A DNA stretch of 64,000 nt from Cohaesibacter sp. GTDB lineage: Bacteria > Pseudomonadota > Alphaproteobacteria > Rhizobiales > Cohaesibacteraceae. The position numbers and the translations under genes were made by a program. The notes under the pieces are model-generated. The model ran no database searches. It worked only from the letters and a program-made list of their open reading frames with translations, and was not told the DNA's origin. The stretch spans positions 62,001 to 126,000 of the forward strand of contig JAOAQZ010000008.1 in the NCBI GenBank assembly GCA_025210795.1, given 5' to 3'. This document shows positions 58,779 to 64,000 of the stretch, in pieces. The first letter of the stretch is position 1. Every line of letters begins with the position of its first letter.

Positions 58779-59690
58779 TCAGAACATATCACTTGGATCA
58801 AAATTGATCCGCACCCGCCGCCAGCTGTCATATTTGTCCGCAGGCAAGTTGTAGGGCTGACACCGGCGCACAGCACGGGACGCACTTTCAGCCGCTGCCA
58901 CACCAAACTGGCTGGCGGGGAATTCCATAATCTCAGGACCGGTTGTGACATAGCCTTCCCGATCAAGACCAAATTCCAGTCTGACACGCAATTGTGACGC
59001 ATCAGTGGCCCCGATTGGTGGAGACCAACACCGGGCAACCTGTGCGCGCAACGCATCAAGCTCGCTTTGGGTCATGGCAGCGGCATTCTTGCCGCGCTTG
59101 GAACCAAAGGATGCCTTTTGCTCGCGCTCACCCGTTGTTTTGGGGGCTGCTTCATCGGCTTTGTTGGCAAGGGCTTTGAGGGCATCTGCATCAAACTCGC
59201 GCTTTTTCTTGGCCGGTTTTTTCTTTGGCGGCTTCTTTTTCGGCGGTTTTGGCTTGATCTTGGGCAGAGCAGAAATTGCCTTGGGCACAATCGGCTTGGG
59301 CTCTTCTACCTTCGGCTCTTCCTTTTTTGGCTCTGGCTCTTTTGGCGCAGGTTCAGGCGTTGGCTCGGGCTTGGGTTCCTCTTTGGGAACAGGCTCCGCC
59401 TTGGGCTTTGGTTTGCTCTCTTGCGGTTCCGGCTCGATCTTGGGCGCGGGCTTTGGCTCTTCTTTTTTCGGCTCCGGCGCTTTCTTGATCTCTTCCTGCA
59501 CCTTGTCCATAACCTTGGCCTTTGCATCGCCCTTTCTGACATCCGTCACATCAGCGATGGTGACAAGATCAACAGGCAAGATCTCCAGTTGGGTGACGTC
59601 ATGGCTTTCCGGTGCCGGAAGACTAACCAGTCCCCAACCCAGAACGAGCACATGCCCAACAGAAGATGCAACAAAGCCAACATTACGCAT
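58779..59690 (-). CDS. tolA: Tol-Pal system protein TolA
   Basis: A 303-residue inner membrane protein. One membrane helix near residues 5-25 (FVASSVGHVLVLGWGLVSL) is followed by a Lys/Pro/Glu-rich domain (about 60-170), which spans the periplasm, and a C-terminal domain (MTQSELDALRAQVARCWSPP) that contacts TolB and outer membrane proteins. The linker of KPEPKP-type repeats is unlike the helical one of E. coli but common in alphaproteobacteria. It begins seven bases after tolR. Confidence 0.9.
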   Translation of the reverse strand: MRNVGFVASSVGHVLVLGWGLVSLPAPESHDVTQLEILPVDLVTIADVTDVRKGDAKAKVMDKVQEEIKKAPEPKKEEPKPAPKIEPEPQESKPKPKAEPVPKEEPKPEPTPEPAPKEPEPKKEEPKVEEPKPIVPKAISALPKIKPKPPKKKPPKKKPAKKKREFDADALKALANKADEAAPKTTGEREQKASFGSKRGKNAAAMTQSELDALRAQVARCWSPPIGATDASQLRVRLEFGLDREGYVTTGPEIMEFPASQFGVAAAESASRAVRRCQPYNLPADKYDSWRRVRINFDPSDMF

Positions 59691-59696
59691 GCGCGA

Positions 59697-60149
59697 TTAC
59701 TGACGCTCCTCGGTGCTGACCAAACCGATTTTCTTGAAACCTGCTCTGTTCATGGCCCCCATCACCTTCATGATGGCGCCATAATTGGCATTGGTATCGC
59801 CGCGAACAAAAATCCGCTCGTCATAGCCGTTTTTGGCAACACCCAGAAGGGTCTCAACCAGCTTGTCAAACTCAACCGGCTGATCCTGCAAATGCACGGA
59901 CCCATCCGCCTGAATGGACAAGGTAAGCGGCTCGGTCTGGCTGGAGAGCGGCTTGGCCGAGCTTTCCGGCAAATCAAGGGGCACGCCAACGGTCATCATA
60001 GGGGCAGACACCATAAAGATAATGAGCAGCACCAACATCACGTCAACAAGAGGCGTGACGTTAATCTCTGCAACAGGGCGATGGCGAATGGCGCGGCGCG
60101 CCCCGCGCCTGCGTCCCCCGCCCGAAGTTCCCATAGTACCCATACCCAT
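59697..60149 (-). CDS. tolR: Tol-Pal system protein TolR
   Basis: A 150-residue ExbD/TolR protein. After a basic, Gly-rich N-terminus, the membrane helix near residues 30-55 (INVTPLVDVMLVLLIIFMVS) contains the conserved Asp for proton flow. The periplasmic part ends with GAMNRAGFKKIGLVS. It forms the motor with TolQ and is two bases from its gene. Confidence 0.94.
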   Translation of the reverse strand: MGMGTMGTSGGGRRRGARRAIRHRPVAEINVTPLVDVMLVLLIIFMVSAPMMTVGVPLDLPESSAKPLSSQTEPLTLSIQADGSVHLQDQPVEFDKLVETLLGVAKNGYDERIFVRGDTNANYGAIMKVMGAMNRAGFKKIGLVSTEERQ

Positions 60150-60151
60150 GA

Positions 60152-60862
60152 TCAGCCCCTTTCATCCATCAAGCGTGACAGGATGGCAGAAAACTCATCG
60201 GCAAATCCTTCAAGGCGCAACGCATGCTGGGAGGCAAGACTGGCCAGTTTGTTATAGGCAATCACAGCCGGGATCGCCGCCAAAAGACCAATAGCCGTTG
60301 CAAACAAAGCTTCAGCAATCCCCGGTGCGACGACCGCCAAAGAGGTACTTTTGGAATTGGCAATGCCTTGGAAGGAATTCATAATCCCCCAGCCCGTGCC
60401 GAACAGACCAACAAAGGGCGCCGCCGAGCCAACCGTTGCCAAAAACAACAAGCGCTTCTCAAGGCGATCCACTTCACGCGCCAGCGTCACATCAAGAACT
60501 TTTTCAATACGGGCGGGGAGCCCTGCAACCGAGCGGGCTTGCCCCTCGAAAGAGCGCTTCCACTCGCGCATTGCAGCCACAAACAATGCAGCCATGGCAT
60601 GATTGGGGCGGCCAGAGAGAGTCTGGTATAATTCTTCCAGCGACTGGCCGGACCAGAACACCTTTTCAAAGCGATCCATCTGCCGCTTGGTACGCGAATA
60701 GAGCAAAACCTTGTCGATAATAATCGCCCAGGACCAGACAGACGCCAGCATCAAACCAACCATCACCAGTTTGACAACGATATGCGCCTGTAAAAACAAG
60801 GAGATGAGAGACAGATCACCGGAGGTGGCCGCCAGTGCGTTCTGAACAACCTCATTGCCCAT
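60152..60862 (-). CDS. tolQ: Tol-Pal system protein TolQ
   Basis: A 236-residue ExbB/TolQ/MotA protein with three membrane helices (about 23-45, 137-160 and 170-195). Conserved pore motifs are LATVGSAAPFVGLFGTGWGI and the GIAEALFATAIGLLAAIPAV. With TolR it uses proton-motive force to move TolA. It begins the tolQRAB-pal group; the gap of 290 bases before it, toward ybgC, leaves room for the promoter. Confidence 0.95.
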   Translation of the reverse strand: MGNEVVQNALAATSGDLSLISLFLQAHIVVKLVMVGLMLASVWSWAIIIDKVLLYSRTKRQMDRFEKVFWSGQSLEELYQTLSGRPNHAMAALFVAAMREWKRSFEGQARSVAGLPARIEKVLDVTLAREVDRLEKRLLFLATVGSAAPFVGLFGTGWGIMNSFQGIANSKSTSLAVVAPGIAEALFATAIGLLAAIPAVIAYNKLASLASQHALRLEGFADEFSAILSRLMDERG

Positions 60863-61152
60863 TTGCTTTGTCCTTTCTCAGCCATAGGAAAAATATGTGA
60901 TCGCACATGTTTTCCATAGCATTGCAAAAATCCTGCCGCCCCTATTGGCGGCACAATTTGGCAAAACTAGGACACAAGCAGATCACCCCATCTTTGAGAA
61001 AGGCATTATTATGGTTAATGAAGCCTTAATGGCGCATTCATCTCACTGAAAAAGCGCTCTTTTTCAGACCTAAAATTTGAGCGCGCAAAAAGCTGCACCA
61101 ACTCAGTGCTATTCACAAAAGAGAGAATAATGCGCGCTTGAAGCCCTGCGCC

Positions 61153-61620
61153 CTAAGCGCCGAAGGCCTTGCGTAGGTTATCGGGCATGCGCTTGGGGCG
61201 ACCATCGCGATCAATAATCACCACAGTGACCATGGCGGTAAAAAGGACCTGATCTTTACAGATCACCCGTTGATCCAAAATCATCCGAGCACCTTTAAGG
61301 GCCTCAATTCTGGTCTCTATCTGCAAAAGATCATCAATTCGGGCAGGCCGCAGAAAATCAATCTCCATTTTGCGCACGGCAAAGGCGACACGATCTTCAT
61401 CACCACCCTGATCCAGCTCATGATGATGAATACCAAGAAGACGAATAAAATCCGACCGGCCCCGCTCAATAAAGCGCAGGAATGATGCATGATAAACAAT
61501 GCCGGAAAAATCGGTATCTTCATAATAGACGCGAACCGGCAAAACATGACCAAACTCAGTGATCTTACCGGCAATATCCGGCCAGCTATAAGGCTCGTCG
61601 GTCTTTTGCTCAGGCATCAT
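61153..61620 (-). CDS. ybgC: Acyl-CoA thioesterase YbgC (Tol-Pal associated)
   Basis: About 155 residues with a hot-dog fold. The catalytic Asp is in [18 protein letters not shown], and the family's [11 protein letters not shown] follows. YbgC hydrolyses acyl-CoAs and lies at the head of tol-pal genes in many proteobacteria. The ATG at 61620 (or 61617) has GGAAGGG upstream and overlaps the ruvB stop region, which decides against a longer N-terminus. Its coupling to ruvB suggests co-transcription. Confidence 0.9.
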   Translation of the reverse strand: MMPEQKTDEPYSWPDIAGKITEFGHVLPVRVYYEDTDFSGIVYHASFLRFIERGRSDFIRLLGIHHHELDQGGDEDRVAFAVRKMEIDFLRPARIDDLLQIETRIEALKGARMILDQRVICKDQVLFTAMVTVVIIDRDGRPKRMPDNLRKAFGA

Positions 61621-62668
61621 CCATCCCTTCCGCAAACAGGCCCATTTGCGGGGCACCCTTGCCATTGTCAGGAACTGCCAATCCCAAATGAGCAAACGCT
61701 TTGGCCGCAAGCAGGCGGCCGCGCGGGGTGCGCTGAATAAAACCTTGCTGGATCAAATAAGGCTCGATAATTTCCTCAATCGCATCACGCGGCTCGGACA
61801 AGGCCGCAGCAATGGGCTCAATCCCCACGGGACCGCCGCCAAAGCTTGTGGCAATCAGGGTGAGATAGCGCCGGTCAAGAGCATCAAGCCCTTCATTATC
61901 GACCTCCAGCATTTGCAAGGCCCGATCGGCCACATCGCGGGAGATCTCCCCGCCTGCCTGCACAATAGCAACATCCCGAACACGGCGCAGGAGGCGACCC
62001 GCAATACGCGGCGTGCCGCGCGAACGGCGGGCAATCTCTATCGCCCCATCTTTGGTGATGGTCACGCCCATCAGCCGCGCCCCGCGGGTGACGATATATT
62101 CCAGCTCATCCACCGTGTAGAAATTAAGCCGGACCGGAATGCCAAACCGGTCACGAAGCGGCGTGGTCAAAAGCCCAAGACGGGTAGTCGCTGCAACCAA
62201 TGTAAACTTTGCCAGATCAATCTTCACCGAGCGGGCAGCAGGTCCCTCACCAATGATCAGATCAAGCTGAAAATCTTCCATGGCCGGATAAAGAATCTCT
62301 TCCACCGCGGGGTTCAGGCGGTGGATTTCATCAATGAACAGCACATCATTTTCTTCAAGATTGGGCAAAAGAGCCGCCAGATCCCCGGCTTTGGCAATGA
62401 CGGGGCCGGAGGTGGATTTAAAATTCACCCCAAGCTCACGCGAAACAATTTGCGCAAGGGTCGTCTTGCCAAGGCCCGGAGGCCCGACAAACAACACATG
62501 ATCAAGAGCCTCTTTGCGCGAACGCGCCGCCTCGATGAAGATGGACAGATTGGCGCGCGCCTGTGCCTGCCCGACAAAATCATCCAGCATTTGCGGGCGC
62601 AGCGCGCGATCCATTTCCTCGCCAGCCTCACCATTTGCCGAGATCAGGCGGTCATTTTCCTCAATCAT
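61610..62668 (-). CDS. ruvB: Holliday junction branch migration helicase RuvB
   Basis: A 352-residue AAA ATPase. Walker A is [14 protein letters not shown] near residue 63, Walker B is [10 protein letters not shown] near 110, the sensor region is [17 protein letters not shown], and the C-terminal winged-helix domain has RTPRGR near 330. RuvB rings on both arms drive branch migration with RuvA. The start at 62668 overlaps the ruvA stop by ATGA. Confidence 0.96.
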   Translation of the reverse strand: MIEENDRLISANGEAGEEMDRALRPQMLDDFVGQAQARANLSIFIEAARSRKEALDHVLFVGPPGLGKTTLAQIVSRELGVNFKSTSGPVIAKAGDLAALLPNLEENDVLFIDEIHRLNPAVEEILYPAMEDFQLDLIIGEGPAARSVKIDLAKFTLVAATTRLGLLTTPLRDRFGIPVRLNFYTVDELEYIVTRGARLMGVTITKDGAIEIARRSRGTPRIAGRLLRRVRDVAIVQAGGEISRDVADRALQMLEVDNEGLDALDRRYLTLIATSFGGGPVGIEPIAAALSEPRDAIEEIIEPYLIQQGFIQRTPRGRLLAAKAFAHLGLAVPDNGKGAPQMGLFAEGMDDA

Positions 62669-63282
62669 TGGCTAAGCTCCTTAAGGGCAAGGCGGATCAA
62701 GGTTGCGGTTCCCGCATCATCACCCTCGCGCTTAATCACGGTCGCCACTGCCGCACTGGCCTGTACCTGACTATAGCCCAGATTGCTCAGCGCAGACACT
62801 GCCTCGGCCATCACTTTCGGCGCGGCAGCCTGATCCATTTCCGTTTGCAAATCCGACACCGCCGCATCAATGGCGGTTAGGCTCGGCCCTTTATCTTTCA
62901 GCTCCGAGACAATCCTCTGGGCAACCTTGGGACCAACGCCAGGGGTGCGGGCAACCATGGCTTTGTCCTGCAAGGCAATAGCGGATTGAAGCTCAGACAG
63001 CTTCAAGGTCGACAAAATGGCAAGAGCCACCTTCTGCCCCACCCCTTGCACGGTGGTCAACAGGCGAAACCAGTCCCGCTCAAGCGCCGTTGCAAAGCCA
63101 AACATCTTGAGCTGATCTTCCCGCACATGCATTTCAATGAGCACACTGGCAGCTTCTCCAACCGGCGGCAAAGCCTGCAAGGTTTGGTTAGAGCAATGCA
63201 CCTCATAGCAAACACCATTCACGTCAACCAGAACATAGCTGTCGGAATATTCGTCAATCAGGCCCTTGAGTTTGCCAATCAT
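62665..63282 (-). CDS. ruvA: Holliday junction DNA-binding protein RuvA
   Basis: A 205-residue protein. The N-terminal OB fold begins [12 protein letters not shown]; the two helix-hairpin-helix motifs lie near 72-80 ([13 protein letters not shown]) and 107-118 ([13 protein letters not shown]); domain III ends in LRLALKEL-type sequence for RuvB contact. It recognises the four-way junction. It follows ruvC by 32 bases. Confidence 0.95.
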   Translation of the reverse strand: MIGKLKGLIDEYSDSYVLVDVNGVCYEVHCSNQTLQALPPVGEAASVLIEMHVREDQLKMFGFATALERDWFRLLTTVQGVGQKVALAILSTLKLSELQSAIALQDKAMVARTPGVGPKVAQRIVSELKDKGPSLTAIDAAVSDLQTEMDQAAAPKVMAEAVSALSNLGYSQVQASAAVATVIKREGDDAGTATLIRLALKELSQ

Positions 63283-63314
63283 GGTCGTTCCTTAAACATA
63301 TATGGCTTTACGCC

Positions 63315-63818
63315 TTACGCAATCTTGAGTTTGTTTGCACCACGCTGATGGGCGTGACAAATGGCAATAGCCAAAGCATCCGCCGCATCTTCACTGTCAA
63401 AAGTGGCCTTCGGCAACAGCATCTTCACCATGGTCTGGATCTGGTTTTTATCCGCGTGCCCTACTCCAACAACGGTTTTCTTGACCGCATTGGGCGCATA
63501 TTCAGCAACCGGCAGATGCAATTGCGCAGGCGCCAACAAGGCAACCGCACGCGCCTGCCCCAGTTTGAGGGTCGCCCCCGCATCCTTGTTCACAAAGGTT
63601 TGCTCCACGGCCACTTCATCCGGCGCATAGCGCTCAAGCACTTCCATAATACCGGTATGCAGTTCCAGAAGGCGTGTTGCCAGATCGACCTTATGATTGG
63701 AAGTAATCAAACCGGAGCCGATAAAGGATATCCGGTTGGAAATGGTTTCAATGGCACCCCAGCCCGTGCGGCGCAGGCCAGGATCAAAGCCTATGATTCG
63801 GATCGGTGCTTGTTTCAT
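63315..63818 (-). CDS. ruvC: Holliday junction endonuclease RuvC
   Basis: A 167-residue resolvase. The acidic catalytic set is visible: Asp in [14 protein letters not shown], Glu in [12 protein letters not shown] and the C-terminal pair in [16 protein letters not shown]. RuvC cuts junctions placed by RuvAB. It is the first gene of ruvCAB here. Confidence 0.95.
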   Translation of the reverse strand: MKQAPIRIIGFDPGLRRTGWGAIETISNRISFIGSGLITSNHKVDLATRLLELHTGIMEVLERYAPDEVAVEQTFVNKDAGATLKLGQARAVALLAPAQLHLPVAEYAPNAVKKTVVGVGHADKNQIQTMVKMLLPKATFDSEDAADALAIAICHAHQRGANKLKIA

Positions 63819-63975
63819 AATCCCTGACTAACGCAGAAATATGAACAATACCAGAACAAACCCAATCAAAACACCAAATCAGGGAGGAAAAACCACAGAA
63901 CAATCCCCTCTTAACAGCAAGGCCAAGGGCATACCTCAAAGCGCGCTGCGATCCTATACGCAATCAGACACGAAA

Positions 63976-64000
63976 AAACCCCGGCCAGCGACCGGGGTTT
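63976..64000. terminator. Terminator at the right window edge
   Basis: AAACCCCGG pairs with CCGGGGTTT around seven bases. It lies about 160 bases upstream of ruvC and probably ends the gene beyond the edge. Confidence 0.7.

Noticed and set aside
1..64000. CRISPR array, rRNA genes, prophage structural genes
   Set aside because: No regularly spaced short repeats, no rRNA sequence and no phage head or tail genes were seen on either strand.

Overview
The window reads as chromosome of an alphaproteobacterium of the Hyphomicrobiales (Rhizobiales) type, probably marine. This is inferred from gene order: ruvCAB-ybgC-tolQRAB-pal-cpoB-tilS-ftsH-glmM and serC-serA-purA together with rpoH and an RluD-type synthase are arrangements usual in that order. 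A DMSP/acrylate-type cluster, an alternative spermidine route and a PhoX phosphatase fit a marine or host-associated life. No species can be named from sequence alone; a Cohaesibacter-like genome would fit.

Layout. 1-4.5 kb: end of carboxynorspermidine decarboxylase, agmatinase, dCMP-deaminase-like enzyme, a Tat-exported PhoX phosphatase behind a possible Pho box, and a signal-anchored rubredoxin. 4.5-12.4 kb: one giant minus-strand gene (about 2621 codons) for an exported protein with a lipase-like alpha/beta hydrolase, a class II (edema factor/CyaA/ExoY type) nucleotidyl cyclase domain, about 19 Sel1 repeats and a short peptidoglycan-binding-like tail. This is the most unusual object in the window. 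12.6-17.5 kb: a decaying segment with intact cbiZ and an RraA-like gene among remnants of tonB, a MetE-like gene, an alpha/beta hydrolase and a cyclopropane-fatty-acid synthase, ending in two strong hairpins. 17.5-20.8 kb: a gamma-butyrobetaine dioxygenase-like gene and a COG0523 GTPase/DUF1826 pair behind a 34-bp Zur-like palindrome.

21-30.5 kb: a probable DMSP catabolism island: LysR regulator, GMC dehydrogenase (dddA-like), BCCT transporter (dddT-like), acrylyl-CoA reductase (acuI-like), second LysR regulator and a double-CaiB CoA-transferase (dddD-like). DMSP would be imported, cleaved through a CoA adduct to dimethyl sulfide and 3-hydroxypropionate (-CoA), and the C3 part oxidised or reduced. 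30.5-35.7 kb: an RND efflux pump with its adaptor and a small cytochrome c. 35.8-37.6 kb: a 1.8-kb insert between two copies of the tRNA-Glu 3' end plus its terminator, carrying one unknown gene.

37.7-64 kb is core: DUF6476 protein, rluD, rpoH, a TetR regulator, an Ala-rich membrane protein, purA, serA, serC behind a serC-type leader RNA, an outer membrane barrel protein, an EamA transporter, glmM, ftsH, tilS, the Tol-Pal genes, ybgC and ruvBAC. The Tol-Pal proteins link inner membrane energy to the outer membrane; ruvABC process Holliday junctions.
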